Numbered from the stretch's first letter, positions 11,514 to 23,190 are shown. The stretch: DNA of 64,000 nucleotides from Mesostigma viride (GCA_009746045.1 RPFO01000412.1:1027437-1091436); one strand, 5' to 3'. The notes: a model not told the origin generated them from the letters alone. A program made the numbers and translations.

Positions 11514-13685
11514 GCATTGTCTGGCATTCTATGAGTCTCACAGCACGCGGAGTGACTGACTACTGGCTTCCACCCATAACGAGAAAGCAACCAGTTAGAA
11601 CTCGCAAATCATACTCGCTACCAACGAGCCAGAACGCCTGCCAATTTTCAAAACCGGTTCTATAACCACATTGTTCAATCCCTCAGCGACGCCCCCTTTT
11701 TACGCAGGGACGAACTATCCCGTTGTGATCATCCGTCAAGCTATCCTTGATGAGTAGTGGAATGCCGGCAAATCAATTCAATCCAAGGCATGCTGTAAGG
11801 GATGGGCGAGGCATGTATGTGTTTAGGTTCGTTAACCTATTAGCACCACCAGGCCGGCGGCACCAGCACCTAATTAGCACGGGCACCACCAGGCCGGCGG
11901 TCTACTACGGTACGTACCATGGAGATGGCTTATGGTCTCGGCCTAAAGTGGATATGTTCGCCAATTGCTGCTGCGGTAGCGGCCACTGGCCAGCGGGAAT
12001 GGTAAAGTTGCACGTACACTACATTCTTATCCATCCTTGATTAATTTATGTAGGTGTGTTCCAGGCTTGGTTCGAGGGCATATGTGGTACGAATTCGGAA
12101 TTACCACAGGCTGTGCCTGCGGACGTGTCTTTTGTAGTACAGTGCAAGCGGAGGCAACCAGTCGAGCTGCGGGCACCCACATCGTCGATGTCAGTGTGAG
12201 TTGTTGGGGGCCGTCGATTCCGTTCCTTGGTGGCTCATGTGAATCACGTGACATGTCCTCTCAGACAACTACCCTAGTCATTCCACGACGTTGGATCGCC
12301 ATGCCTCCAGGAATAGTTGTCTCACTTAACAATAGGACCGGTAAGATTGTTTGTCCATCCATCCATTCATCGGGGTTAGTACTCCGTAACTCCCCAACGG
12401 GATCAGGTGTTTAATTAATGAATGAATTAAGCATGGGTGAGACAACTAGGTTGTTGACAACTTGTGGACAAAACAGGGCCAGCAAACTTCTACTGGTCCT
12501 CTCTAACCGTCAACCTACCATTCCCTACGGGTCGTCTACCTACGTCTCTAACCGGGGCCTCGCCGGCCCTGTTGCGTCCCCTAAGTCGGTTGTCCACAAC
12601 CTAGTTGTCTCTCAGTGAACTTGCTTACTCAGATTGAGTGTGATCCGCGCCGTGCGCCCCTTTGGGGGGGGGGGGCGACTTGCATGCTGTGATTCGTTGG
12701 TAAGCTACTGCTTGCATGGCACGCACGCCATCAATCCTTTACTAATTGATGAATCTCTGCACCCCAATCAAAGAAGTTCTGGAAGATGACCGCACACGTC
12801 ACGGACGTCACCAGTGCACTAGGCACACACAAAAAATTCTTATTCGGCCTCCGCACCAACAACAGCATTCAACTTGGTGCGACCAGCCAGCACATGATCG
12901 CTGCTCGAAACCCTTACCGTGTAAGCCATGAAATGAATGTGCTATCAACCGGTTGTGACGAAGCAGGATGTCTGAGTTCAAGTGGACCATGATTGCTAAT
13001 TACAACTGACACTCCGGGATACACCCTTGAGCTCCTGGTTATACGGAGGCGCACGCCATCTAACTGACAGCTGAACGTCACAAAAGGCGCCGGTGGTCGT
13101 CCACCTGCATGTATGCCTGTGATCAACCTCTTTGCTGTATGGCTGCAAGGCTGTTTACACTCGGTGACTCGGAGCCAATGTCACGAAAGGCTCGCCGCGA
13201 ACTGCTCACCAGCAAAGCAGACAACTGCGCAGCTATCGCCGACAACTACAAGCTACTCTCCCGTATTGACCGGGTAGCGGGCAACATAGGCTTCGCCCTA
13301 ATCAAGGTCAAGCGGAGACTGCCACCGCCAATCGGTTAAAGTGCAAGCCAGGCCGCAACGACCAACCTAGGCGAAGCGGACTGATATGGCGAAGAAAAGA
13401 CTAGCGAGAGCTTCACTCTCTGCGAAACTACAACTTTAGACCGAATATATACCGAAAGCTGGCAGTATCAATTAATGAAATCGCCTTCTACAAAAGGCTG
13501 AGGGCTTCCACAAATTGCCTCACCACAGCTTAATTTCCGGGTAAATGGGTATTTTTATTAACCAATAGGAATATCGTGCCTCACCACAGCTTAATCAATG
13601 TTATAAATCTTATAATAACCCATGTTATACCGCGTTGTAGACGTACGTACCTGACGTACGCACGAGTTCGGGACAACGATGACGG
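11514..13685. other. gene-poor stretch
   Basis: No convincing gene. Holds a GTAGTACTCCG...TTAATTAATG repeat end (12371-12420), an 11-G run (12665-12675) and a 75-nt stretch (12250-12330) similar to 58528-58603. An open frame at 13109-13339 (76 residues, basic carboxyl end) might be a small gene or an exon, but has no supporting signal. Confidence 0.4.
12371..12420 (+). repeat. short dispersed repeat end (CGGGGTT..CTCCG..AACGGGA..TTAATTAAT)
   Basis: Same ordered blocks as at 29306-29365 on plus, and at 40297-40345 and 52927-52975 reversed. A weaker copy lies at 58900-58965. Confidence 0.6.
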
Positions 13686-13850
13686 ATGAATTGCGACTGT
13701 GGACAGCAAAATACAATCTCTGTCACGCACATCTCGCCAACCGGCGCTGTGCAACGCTGCCTTGACTATGTTGTAGTCCGCAAGCGCCAGGTGCCAAGGA
13801 TCTGTACTAGCTGCCCGCTCACACGAGACCCCTCTGGTGCGTTCAGATCA
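13686..13850 (+). pseudogene. possible carboxyl end of a LINE-type endonuclease domain
   Basis: The frame reads VTHISPTGAV then RCLDYVVVRKR. This resembles the last part of exonuclease-endonuclease-phosphatase domains in non-LTR elements, where a Thr-Trp-x-x-Pro-x-Gly segment is followed by an (I/L)DYVLV strand. No catalytic Asp-His pair follows, and the open frame continues to 14696 with sequence I do not recognise. Likely a scrap of a non-LTR element; low confidence. Confidence 0.25.
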
Positions 13851-14666
13851 CCGCCTTGTAACCGCCCGCATCCGCCTGCGCGGCGCGCTTCCTCTCGCAC
13901 TCCCGTAGACGCGTGGCCCCACCTAGCTGATTTGCGCAAGCTACAGTTGCTTGAGAAACCTGACGAAGCTCTGGAGGGCTTCCCCGACAAGCTCGCCCAT
14001 AAGCGCGCCGCGGAGGCGTTCTTCGACGCGTTGGACCTCCCTGGCTGCCACACCCAACTGACCGCCGCCGGCCCGGCCGCCGCCCTCCGGCACCTCGCTG
14101 CATGGCAAGCTACCCGCAGCTGGCCGGGAGTCTACTGCCCCGGCCCCGGCGCCCACCCCGCCGTGTCACCAGCCTACTTAGTGCATCGGCTCCCTGCCGT
14201 CATCCAGGCCAGGCAAGCCCTGCGCCGTACAACCGCGACCCAGCCCGCCGCTACGCCTCCCTCATGCATCAAGGCGGGCTACCGCTCAGCCATCCGGCAG
14301 GCGACCGCACCCAAAGACATGCACGGCGTGTATTTTATACCGCATACAGTATCAAATACAGTATGTATAGGGTCCCCAGCTGAATATACCGTATTTCACC
14401 TTCAGTCCCTAATACCACTGACCAACTACATATTTGTACCTAGTTTAAGATCTTTTGCCCAAAACCAGCCTTGCGATCTTATATTTACCCTGATATACGA
14501 AGGCGAAATGCATAAAGTTAAAACGTTAGCCTCCGACAATCTGGAGCGTCCGATGATGGATCCAACGGCCGTGATAAACCCGCTAAGCTATAGGCTCGGG
14601 AATTCCTCAATCCAGGGTCTGAAGATCTTTACGGCTGTAACTCCTGGGAATCTTAAACGTGGGGGG

Positions 14667-14760
14667 GGGAGTGTACCAAACCCCCGTCGTAGATAGTTAA
14701 ATATCTTGAACATCCAAGATATTTTCTCCAAGATACCAAACCCCCGTCATAGATACGACA
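14667..14760. repeat. direct repeats flanking a short palindrome
   Basis: ACCAAACCCCCGTC(G/A)TAGATA occurs at about 14675 and 14734. Between them lies a hairpin AATATCTTG-aacatc-CAAGATATT. It could be a solo small element or its footprint. Confidence 0.5.
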
Positions 14761-14949
14761 GAAGAATCGAGCAGGATCCAGTCAGTCTCAGTCGGTCAGT
14801 CATGTGGATCCCGCGCCGCATGCGAGCAGATCCATCGAGCACCCTGTCGCCTGTCGGACCACCAGCGCGGCAAACGAAATTCTCAACTCAACCAACCATC
14901 GAGCACCACACGAATCACTCCGTTCGTACATACATTAATTTTTATTATA

Positions 14950-15028
14950 GTTGGTTTTTAATATAGTTGATATCGATGGTTTTTAATATAGTTGATATCG
15001 ATGGTTTTTAATATAGTTGATATCGAAA
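14950..15028. repeat. 28-bp AT-rich tandem repeat, about 3 copies
   Basis: GGTTTTTAATATAGTTGATATCGAT repeats three times, the last copy diverging into AAAGG. Confidence 0.8.
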
Positions 15029-15799
15029 GGTGGCAGATGGCCAGAAAGAAGAACAGAATCGAAACTCAACTGCCATCTGACATATCTACCGAGATCTGCG
15101 TATCTGACGTGGACACTGCACCAGAGATATTGTTGACTAATTGTTGTTGTTGTTGTTGCCGACGCCGCACATGGGCCGGGCAGCAGAGATTTGGAAACCG
15201 GCCGAGGGCCATGAGGCAGAGATGAGGCCAGAACGTTCGGTAAAATCTTGACCCTGCAAACCTCTCAAGATTTTCTACTTGCGTGACATCAAAGGTACGA
15301 TGCTCTTCCACATCGACTCGACACGGATTTTTGCGTGTCCGGAATCGAAATCAGGACCTTTGGTACCGATATCGAAGGTCCCGACTTCGATTCCGATTTC
15401 TGTTTCTTTCGTCGACCACCAGTCTGGCACTTCTAGAAACCTGTGAGCTGGACAGAATACTCCCGGCATAATCCTAGCATATTCTTAGCATATTCCCAGA
15501 AGTATCTAAATGGCATCTTCTCTATTCAAAGAATAATATAAGGAGAACCCCCTGTACTGAGGGTACTCTCCGTTCTGCCTCAACCTAGTCTCTGTCTCTG
15601 AGCCTCTCAAGTCCTCCACAGCCTGCACCTGCACAGGCACAATGTGTTCCAATCACAGCATTGTGAAGGGAAAATCCTGTCAGTTCATTTGACATGGTCT
15701 CGGAGGTTTGATGCCTACCCTTCATTTGAGGAACAGAGACATCCATCAAACAACCCCAGAGACATAAACTTCCAGAAACAGATCAACCATGGCCGATCA

Positions 15800-16215
15800 A
15801 GACACCAAACTCCTGCCAGAGAGCCTGACTGCACCACCCTTGTCTCCTCCTGTGCCAAGAGAGCTGCAAGACCTGTACTGGCGCATCTGATGAGGACCAC
15901 AGTAACTGGGAGGTGTTAAGGAACCTGCTTCTGGCAGTGGCCAATGTTGTTGATGTGGAGGCTGTTGTGTTGGGATGAGAATGAGAGTGCAGACAAAGCT
16001 CTGTTTGCAGCATTGCTTACCTGTCTGACTGGTGAGGCAGCATGTCTCATGGCAACTGCGGCAAGAAAGACAAGCAGCCAGGCATTCAAGGCCCTCATGG
16101 AGAACTATGAGGAAGCCAGGCTGACCAAGAGTCACAGGTTTGAGCTAAGGAGCGAGCTGCACCATCTACTACGGGTAGCTTGCCATGGCTTGATCGATGG
16201 TCCGTTTAGTTTACG
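15800..16215 (+). pseudogene. Ty1/copia-type gag fragment
   Basis: Translation in the frame of 15944-16312 gives WDENESADKALFAALLTCL, then SSQAFKALMENYEE and ELRSELHHLL. This is the layout of copia Gag (UBN2-type) domains: W-x-x-x-(D/E) followed by an A..W/F..L helix and a LR.EL.xL segment. A matching upstream piece (NWEVLRNLLLAVANV) lies in another frame at about 15907, so at least one frameshift separates them. No zinc knuckle or pol follows. Best read as a dead solo fragment. Confidence 0.45.
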
Positions 16216-16249
16216 ATTAGAAAAACCATGGGCGGAGTGTCTCTATGTT

Positions 16250-17490
16250 GTGGCTTTGATTGGTCCATTGATGCGAGAGGAAAACAAATGGCAACATAAC
16301 CACGGGATTTAAGCAAAGGCATATTAAACTCACCACCCCACAGCAACCCATACTTCTCCTGCGGTCAAAGCCTTCATGTAATGCGTGTTGTTGAAGTAGC
16401 GCACCTGGTTTGAAGACAAGGCACAAACACCGCCGAGATGGTTTAGTTCCGCAGCCGAAACGGACATGAGGACTGTGAAATCTAAGTAATAAGTCGGTCC
16501 AGTCAAGAAGTCAGGAAGTGCAATAATCAACAATGCGGCTCCACTTAAAAATACTACTAGGTAAACACCTGTAGAAAAACGATGCACACGGAACCATACA
16601 CCAGGACATGATACAGAAACGATGCACATCACATGGAATCACATCACGGTGACCCATAAGAGGTACGGCGAGGGAGAAGAAGCGGGCCAGCCATGAGCTG
16701 GGGTCCGTGTTTACGAGTGACGGTGACCAGGTGGCAAGAAAGAGGGAGAGGCCTAGCCATGGTTGGGTGGGTTGCAGTGATCAGTGACGAAGATATGAAG
16801 AGGAGGGCAAGCCGTGGGCGGGTGGGCAGGCGGGTGGGCAGTGGGTGGATGAGGGGGGAACCGCATGCAATTCCTTTACGCCCCCGTACCCATGGCTCGC
16901 CCCCGCCCCCCCCCCCCTCTTCCCCCCCCCCCCCCCCCCCCCGGTTCTCCTCCCGCCGCCCGCCCCCCCCCCCCCCCCCTCCCAAGCCCCTGTCCCTCAT
17001 GCCCCCGAACACGCACCAAGCCCAGCGCCCCATCCCTCATTCCACGACCCTCGCACCTTCCCTCCTACCACTAAATCTACCCACTGATAGCACAAATGAT
17101 AAGAGTGTTCCAGACAGAATCTACCCACTGATAGCACAAATGATGAGAGTGTTCCAGACAGAATCTACCCACTGATAGCACAAATGACGAGAGTGTTTCA
17201 GACGGTGAAATGAATCGAATGCTCCCGCACCCTGCTGTGTACTGCCACGTCATGTTTGCAGACGCAGTAGACAAAGGACAGAGAGCAAGATGAAAATGCC
17301 CACCTAACTGGACAAAAGTGGACTTGCAACAAGTCCAGAAACAAGAATGGAAGCGCAGCCTGCACTATACCTCTACTACCATAAGATGGTACACTATATC
17401 ATACACTATACCATAAGATGGTGCACTATACCTCTACTACCATAAGATGGTACACTATATCATACACTACACCATAAGATGGTACACTAT
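16250..17490. other. intergenic with C homopolymers
   Basis: No gene seen. Contains two C runs (16922-16942 and 16962-16979) in a pyrimidine-rich patch that opens proline-rich frames by composition. Confidence 0.5.
17075..17205. repeat. 44-bp tandem repeat, 3 copies
   Basis: ATCTACCCACTGATAGCACA starts at 17075, 17119 and 17163. Confidence 0.9.
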
Positions 17491-17520
17491 ACCTCTACTA
17501 CCATAAGATGGTACACTTCG
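17365..17520. repeat. short tandem repeats of ACCATAAGATGGTACACTAT
   Basis: The block recurs about five times with alternating spacers (ATCATACACTA, ACCTCTACT). CCATAAGATGG units are partly self-complementary. Confidence 0.8.
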
Positions 17521-17799
17521 CCATTAAAAGCTTCTGGAACGAGGCCTATGACATGGTGGACTGCTATCTGTGTGCTGCTGGGTCGAGGGGCTTGAGGCCA
17601 CAACGTGTCAATGCAATCTAGGCATACCTGCACCTCAGCAAAATTTGCTGCCCATAAAAGCTTGACATGCGGCGCCCATTGGCACTGCTAATTGTGCACA
17701 GGAAGCCGTGGGAAGGAAAAGCACAAAACGACTAACATAGAAAAAATTAACTCCCGAGTGCTGCGGTTGGGTCTTTTTAACATTAAAAATTGCACTTAC

Positions 17800-18327
17800 C
17801 TGCGTGCGGCGGAAATCGAGGGCCCGGGAGGACGGAAGCGAGTTGCGCAAGGCTACCACTCTAAGCGGCACCTCTAGCATGTAGGATGCTGGCAGCGGCT
17901 CTGCCTCGTCCTCAGCTAACGCCTCGTCCTCAGCTGGCGCCTCGTCCTCTGCTAGCGCTTGTTGCTCAGTGGTGGGTGCAACAATCGCACAAGCGGCAGA
18001 CGAGGCGAGAAGTCCTCGGCGGGTGATCGCATTGTCCACCAAGAATTCTACGGACGTGTTGGTGCCATGATCCTCACCCAAAGCACGCGGTGTTTGAGGG
18101 ATTGCTTTACCCGACAAAGCGTCCGCAATGTCGTAGCCGGAGGCCCTGCTGCCTGCATTTACGTTCGCAGCATTTTCAGGTCTACTCAACGACACGACGC
18201 ACTTCGGTCGAAACAAGCGTGATTTTGTAAGCCCTGCTCTGACCTTTCGTGTCTCTCGTGCCTGCAGCCTTTGGTAAGATGCTTTATGACCGGTCCACGC
18301 AGAAGTCCAAGTGCATGACCAGGCCAT
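17800..18327 (-). CDS. 5' exon of a putative nucleus-encoded thylakoid-lumen protein
   Basis: The exon codes 176 residues from an ATG at 18327 to a perfect donor (CAG|GTAAGT at 17800/17799). The amino part is rich in Arg, Lys, Ser and Ala, as in plastid transit peptides. At about residues 95-110 comes a twin-arginine motif with hydrophobic stretch, TRRGLLASSAACAIVAP, then an Ala-x-Ala-like site (QQALA). That bipartite layout is typical of lumen proteins using the Tat route. The following mature part starts with an acidic triple repeat (AEDEAPAEDEALAEDEAEP). A second exon may begin after the acceptor at about 17625 (GCTGAGGTGCAG) and run to about 17490, but I cannot confirm it. The mature protein is not recognised. 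Confidence 0.5.
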
Positions 18328-18433
18328 CCCTACGCGGTTCGTCCTTCCAGTAAGAGTTGGCTCTACAGGTTTCCATGCCACTGCATTTTTCGGAATGGCA
18401 CGTTTGTGTGCAGCGACAATTGTGAAAGAGAGA

Positions 18434-18850
18434 CAGAGCGTGGGCCACTGTAGCAAGCAGTTCCCAACTGCTCTGTTGACGAACAGGTTTGAACCGAAAC
18501 GCAGGCAGCTATGGTGGGTGTCGTTACTCACTGAAGCATTTTGACGAGCATTTTGCTACTGGCGTGTGCCACAACCATCGGGCAAACTACCCTTTCCCGT
18601 AACGCCTCGAAGAAATACCAAACACACGTGAGTTACGTTGAAACACGCCAATGCAGCGCATGTTTACCACACACCCGACCGCATGATGCTTTCATGGCAC
18701 TCGCTCGTCTACTCGTTACGACGGACTCGGTTTCATCGATTACTTGCACCGTTGCCCAGTGTAGACGCGGTTGACTCGGACCGTAAAGAAAATTGTTCAA
18801 CGCGCATTGTTCACGGTCGTCGACAAGGCCGGGTTGTACAGACCCTGCAT
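18434..18850. repeat. long duplicated segment (copy 1; copy 2 at 24228-24625)
   Basis: Near-identical over about 400 bp, starting at GGCACTGTAGCAAGCAGTTC-type sequence and ending at GTCGTCGACAA.GCCGGGTTG. Copy 1 includes the sequence just upstream of the thylakoid-type exon, so it may carry that gene's 5' flank. Its end contains TTGTTCAACGC (18793). Confidence 0.8.
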
Positions 18851-19535
18851 GTGGTTAAACATCATGGCTGACGCGGTCTTCAGAAGGGGTCTACTGACAT
18901 CGCAAGACTTGGGAATGCCCCCGTCCTCCGTGGCACACTTCGGGCATCTGTTACATATGACTCGGCCGCCAACTATGACTCTGTCCGACCCCCAACTATG
19001 GCTCGGCCGTCAGGCCGCCTGTGTGACTGTACACCTTGCTCCCGGAGAAGACGTGCTCGTGAACAACCGACAGCGTCAATGGGCACCCTCAGAAGTCAGA
19101 AACGACAGTCCACGTGCGGAGCTGGCACCGCCGTTGACAGTCCGAATTCGCGTAAAAAACTCCCGCCAGAACTGGACCCGAGCAACTGTCCTCATATGGA
19201 TGGTGCGTCGCCCGTGGCGGCGACCGGACTCGCGCGTCTCGCCATCGCTGACGGGGTCGTTCTTGTATACATTGCGTGATCGCCCGCGTTGATCAGACGA
19301 GGTGCCGTCGGGTCCTTGTAGCCGTTTCAGCGAGGCAGTGATACATCTAGACCGCAGGTGAACAATCTCGTCCGAGGTTTTCTGACGGATGACTCAACTC
19401 TCCCCTTCTTGCTCACGAAGCCTTGCTTGCCTGACTCTTCGCCATCTTCTGCCACTGCGTCGCCGTTGTCATGGCCCTTGCTCCACGACTCGCCCGCAGG
19501 TGCCGGTCAGACGACGTATCCCGACGACGTCGGCG

Positions 19536-19961
19536 ATGGCACGCCGTCCCCGACAGTGTGCCCACCCAGGGTGCGACGTCCGCGCGAGCTTCGCCGGCGA
19601 GGGCGCGGTGGCCGCCGAGCTCTGTCTCAGGCACGCTCGCCCCGGCATGGTGCGGGTGGCGGGCAGGCCCCGTCTCATGCCCCGTCCCCGTTACGATCAC
19701 ACGTACTGTGACCACCGTGGGTGCGCCCGCCGCCCAACCTTCCGCTATGTCGGCGCGGCGGTCGCCTCGTCCTGTGAGTGTCACAGGAGGACCGGCATGG
19801 TGCGTGTGGCGGCCCCGCCCCGGCCCCAGCCCCCGCCCCTACGTTGCTTCCACGGAGGGTGCAATGTCCTCCCAACATTTGGCTATGACGGCGCGGCGCT
19901 TGCCCAGTACTGTGTGCAGCACGCTCGTCCCGGCATGGTGTACATTGGGGGCAGGGGGTGA
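19536..19961 (+). CDS. EsV-1-7 cysteine-rich repeat protein, three repeats
   Basis: The 141-residue protein is almost entirely three copies of the pattern C-x4-C-x16-C-x2-H followed by a GMV segment. Copy 1 begins CAHPGC and ends CLRHARPGMV. Copy 2 begins CDHRGC and ends CECHRRTGMV. Copy 3 begins CFHGGC and ends CVQHARPGMV. Spacing is exact in all three. This is the EsV-1-7 repeat, named from Ectocarpus siliculosus virus 1 and found in the brown-algal developmental protein IMMEDIATE UPRIGHT; its biochemical role is unknown and metal binding is presumed. The start at 19536 sits eight residues before the first Cys; an in-frame ATG at 19389 would add a basic 49-residue leader. No intron is needed. 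Confidence 0.85.
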   Translation: MARRPRQCAHPGCDVRASFAGEGAVAAELCLRHARPGMVRVAGRPRLMPRPRYDHTYCDHRGCARRPTFRYVGAAVASSCECHRRTGMVRVAAPPRPQPPPLRCFHGGCNVLPTFGYDGAALAQYCVQHARPGMVYIGGRG

Positions 19962-19999
19962 TCCCACGCGGGTTATTTACTAGCGGCCCCTCCCACGCA

Positions 20000-21040
20000 C
20001 ATGCGTCCCCTCCAGACGGGAATGCGCGTGCGGGACGCAGATGCGCGCCGGGCGCGCATTCAGCCTAACAGAAAGCGTCACGGCGCGCAGGCAGTGCTGG
20101 TGTGCTGGACATGTAACCTAGTGCAGTCTTCGGCAAGCGGTCGGCGCATTGGCGAGATGCACGCGGCGCCGCCGCAGCGATAACTGTAACGTTATCTAAA
20201 CCTGATGCGGTCAGGACGGGCTGGCACAGATATCGTTCCAACCGCCCATGCATGGCAGTCAGAGTGTGTGTGATTTCTTTTGCGATGAATAATCGCATGC
20301 ATCCAGGTCAATGGTTGTCTCAATCCAGCACATGTGCATGAGGGAAGGGTATGGACCAGGGGCAGGCATTCTACGTGGCAGGGTAGAGAGAGCTAGCGTA
20401 AAGAAGGTGGCTAGCTGGGCCACACGAAGTGTATAAGACACGGCTATCCTTGGCCCCTGACGTGGGCCAGGCCCCGTGATGTCAGACCCGCAAGGCCCGC
20501 ACATTCAGAGCTAGCGGGGGGGGCACGGGGGGGGGGGGGGGGGGGCTACGCCTCTCCGTGCTTTGGATGCGGAGGATGGACAAGGCCCATTGTGGACGAG
20601 GCCATGACGTGAGACAACTGTGGATGCTTGCCTCCCTACGGGAACGATTTATTTAATCCACCAATTTTGATTTACGTAGCGCTGACAGCATATGATCGAT
20701 TCTACGAGGAAGATATCTATACACAACGCATTTGGTTCAGAGAGTTTTTATTTTACACGACTACGTCCGGACGGGCTTGACATGCTCTTTCAATCAGCCG
20801 GCAATTGCCGGACTTCTTTTGGCACCTCCCCAGCAACTGAGCCTCATACACGGCCAGAAACAAGCCCAAAGGTATAGACCCACTAGCGCGGCCACGCAAG
20901 CCATCAGGCTCATGCCATGTAACGAGAGTGGTAAACCACGACCACGGCCGCCAGCCCTTTTCAAGCGGTACCGCTGGCCCACCCCATCATACTAGCCAGG
21001 CTCGCGTGGGTTGTTGGTAGCTCTCGTATGTGCGGTTATA
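20000..21040. other. intergenic, one G homopolymer
   Basis: No gene recognised. A run of 19 G at 20527-20545 stands out. A short region at 20690-20780 is AT-richer. Confidence 0.45.
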
Positions 21041-21049
21041 CACTGGCCG

Positions 21050-21240
21050 GCCCTCGGCCATCTTGCCAGCACAGACCAGGTCAATACCGGTGGGCGCCCT
21101 GCCGGGGGGGCTTAAGACGGGCCAACCAGGTAGACACCTCATCCTATGGCAGGGTCCACTTGCCCCATCGCAACCCACTGGCAAACTTGCGCGTGACGGG
21201 CACCGGCGCGGCGCGACCCGGTCCTATACGACACAATTGC
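21050..21240 (-). mobile_element. 5'-truncated copy of the LINE at 45-50 kb (3' end region)
   Basis: The reverse complement matches 50105-50300 with scattered changes. Shared blocks include GGTCGCGCCGCG, CCAGTGGGTTGC and ACCTGGTCTGTGC.GGCAAGATGGCC. Truncated 3'-end copies are the usual products of LINE retrotransposition. Confidence 0.65.
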
Positions 21241-21639
21241 TTGAAAAATGCAAGGGCTTATGGGAATATCCGTACTCTGCGCCCGCATTATTGACAAGGA
21301 GAAATGGGCTGCCATCAGCGACAAGCGCTTTCCCGACGGGCATGCTCCTGTTTTCACCCCACGGGCCCCGCGGCCCGTTGCTGGCCAGTGAGGAAGTCCG
21401 CAGACCGGTGGAGGTTACTGGTCCTGAGGATAGCCGCTGCACTATATACCGCCTCGTCTGCTGTTACAGTATAGGACAGCTCGGAGGTGGACTGCATCCC
21501 CATCCAGTGCTTGAGGGTTGGGGGATGAGGCAGACGATAATTTGTTTAAACAATTGTGTAATAATTTTACTAATGAGATTAGCATAGTACTCCGTGGCAT
21601 GCCTTTGCGCATGACACGCAAGTACTTACTAACTTACAG

Positions 21640-21836
21640 GCCGGCCCGCCCTCCGTTCATAGCCGGACCGGAACCCAAATCCGAAAACACCCATCCGCAT
21701 ACTCAGCCACATCCGGCAGACCAAGGCGGGCCTGGCGGTGTACTTGAAGGGGGCGGCCATTCACGTCGGCCACAAGCCCTGGCACGCGACCCCCTCGACC
21801 ACCGCGGCCCCAGCGACTTCCGACGCCCCGGCCTAG
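21640..21836 (+). pseudogene. fragment of an L1-type ORF1p carboxyl end
   Basis: The frame ending at the stop 21834-21836 reads SHIRQTKAGLAVYLKGAAI then HVGHKPWHATP. It parallels the minus-strand frame at 53941-54198 (IRLRQTAGQKPVYWKGADIY, VSHKHWHATP). In L1 ORF1 proteins an Arg-rich helix followed by a short strand-turn ending in a K.G..I segment closes the carboxyl domain, so that assignment is an inference. Confidence 0.4.
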
Positions 21837-22030
21837 GGGGGAGACAGCACGAGTAGTGCAGAATAGTTTTACAGTGGCCTTGTACATGTACGCCTCCTAG
21901 AGGCACTATACCAGCTGATGCCTAGCATTTTTAGTCATGTACACGTGCGCCTGTGAGGAGCACCTGTCCAGATGATGGTGAAGGAGCTGGTCTGGGCAGG
22001 CGGACTGTCGACGGTGCTCGCACGGTCACA

Positions 22031-22321
22031 TCACATGGCCGCGCTGAACCCGTTCTCGAATGCACGCGGGGCCGATCGACCGCCCAGGTGCTCGAAGTCC
22101 ACCGCCCAGACCACCTCCCAGAGGACGAGCGATTCCGCTAGCGTCAGCTCGCGTCGGAAGGACACGAGGAGCACGCGGAAGGCGAACAGGCAGTCGTCGG
22201 CGTGGATGGACGTGATGTGGTTGAATAGGGGCACGTCGGCCGCGCGCAGGATGGAAGCGACGGCGTCCATCTGGCGGCGGACGCCCATGCGGCCATCGAT
22301 GCGGAGGTTGAAGCGTGCAAA
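22031..22321 (-). CDS. exon of a TBC-domain (Rab GTPase-activating) protein, carboxyl lobe
   Basis: After an acceptor CTCCCAG at 22322 the frame reads FARFNLRIDGRMG, then ILRAADVPLFNHI, LFAFRVLLVSFRREL and ESLVLWEVVWA. TBC carboxyl lobes contain the same order: a D-x-x-L-x-x-H-(I/L) helix, a (F)AFRWLL.x.F.RE segment, and LWEVxW. The catalytic Arg and Gln fingers belong to the earlier lobe, which is not seen here. Upstream on this strand lie the CGCACA array and poly-C, probably intron. The frame ends at a stop at 22031, but a donor near GCG|GTGGAC after LWEVVWA would end the exon earlier. Whether the gene is intact is unclear. Confidence 0.6.
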   Translation of the reverse strand, partial: FARFNLRIDGRMGVRRQMDAVASILRAADVPLFNHITSIHADDCLFAFRVLLVSFRRELTLAESLVLWEVVWAVDFEHLGGRSAPRAFENGFSAAM

Positions 22322-22870
22322 CTGGGAGCGTGTGTGTGTGTGTACGCGCGCGCATGTATGTATGTTTGTGAGTGCGTGCGTGCGTGGAAGGGGGGCCACG
22401 GGGGGGCAGTCGGGGACGAGGGCAGGTGGGAAGGTGGCAGGCGGGGGTGGAAGGGGGTGGACGGGGGCGATCAGGGGGGGCAGCGTGCAGCGCAGGTGGC
22501 AGGCGAGTAACGTCTGTTGGGGAAATGGGCCATAGTACTGGGTGTTCGGCAGGTGGGACATGGACAACCGAATGTGAGGCAACCAGAACATTGGCTGGGC
22601 ACATTATCCAGTACACACATCGAGCATCTAGGAATGTCCTTGGCGGCGTGTCACCAGGGGGGGTGAAGTGCCCGAGGCGAGAACATGGCAGGTGAGGGCA
22701 TCCGTGCAGGTGGAGGGGGCATCCGATACATCGTGGAGCGGAGGGGGCATCCATAACGTCACCAGTGGACGGAAGGAGCGGGGAGGAAAGACATAATGGC
22801 ACGGGTGAAAATGCATCTGCACCAAGGGAAGGGACAGAAAAGACAGAAAATACAGAAACCGACGTGCTCA

Positions 22871-22897
22871 CCCCCCCCCCCCCCCCCCCCCCCCCCC
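22871..22897. repeat. 27-nt C homopolymer
   Basis: Uninterrupted C run just before the hexanucleotide array. Confidence 0.95.
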
Positions 22898-22932
22898 TAC
22901 CCCGCAAACACAACACGGGAGCGCGCACACAC

Positions 22933-23190
22933 TCGATCGCACACGCACACGCACACGCACACGCACACGCACACGCACACGCACACGCACACGCACACGC
23001 ACACGCACACGCACACGCACACGCACACGCACACGCACACGCACACGCACACGCACACGCACACGCACACGCACACGCACACGCACACGCACACGCACAC
23101 GCACACGCACACGCACACGCACACGCACACGCACACGCACACGCACACGCACACGCACACGCACACGCACACGCACACGCACACGCACAA
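22933..23190. repeat. CGCACA hexanucleotide array, about 43 units
   Basis: Nearly perfect (GCACAC)n over 258 bp. It reads His-Thr or Cys-Val dipeptides in various frames, none of which is a gene. Confidence 0.95.
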
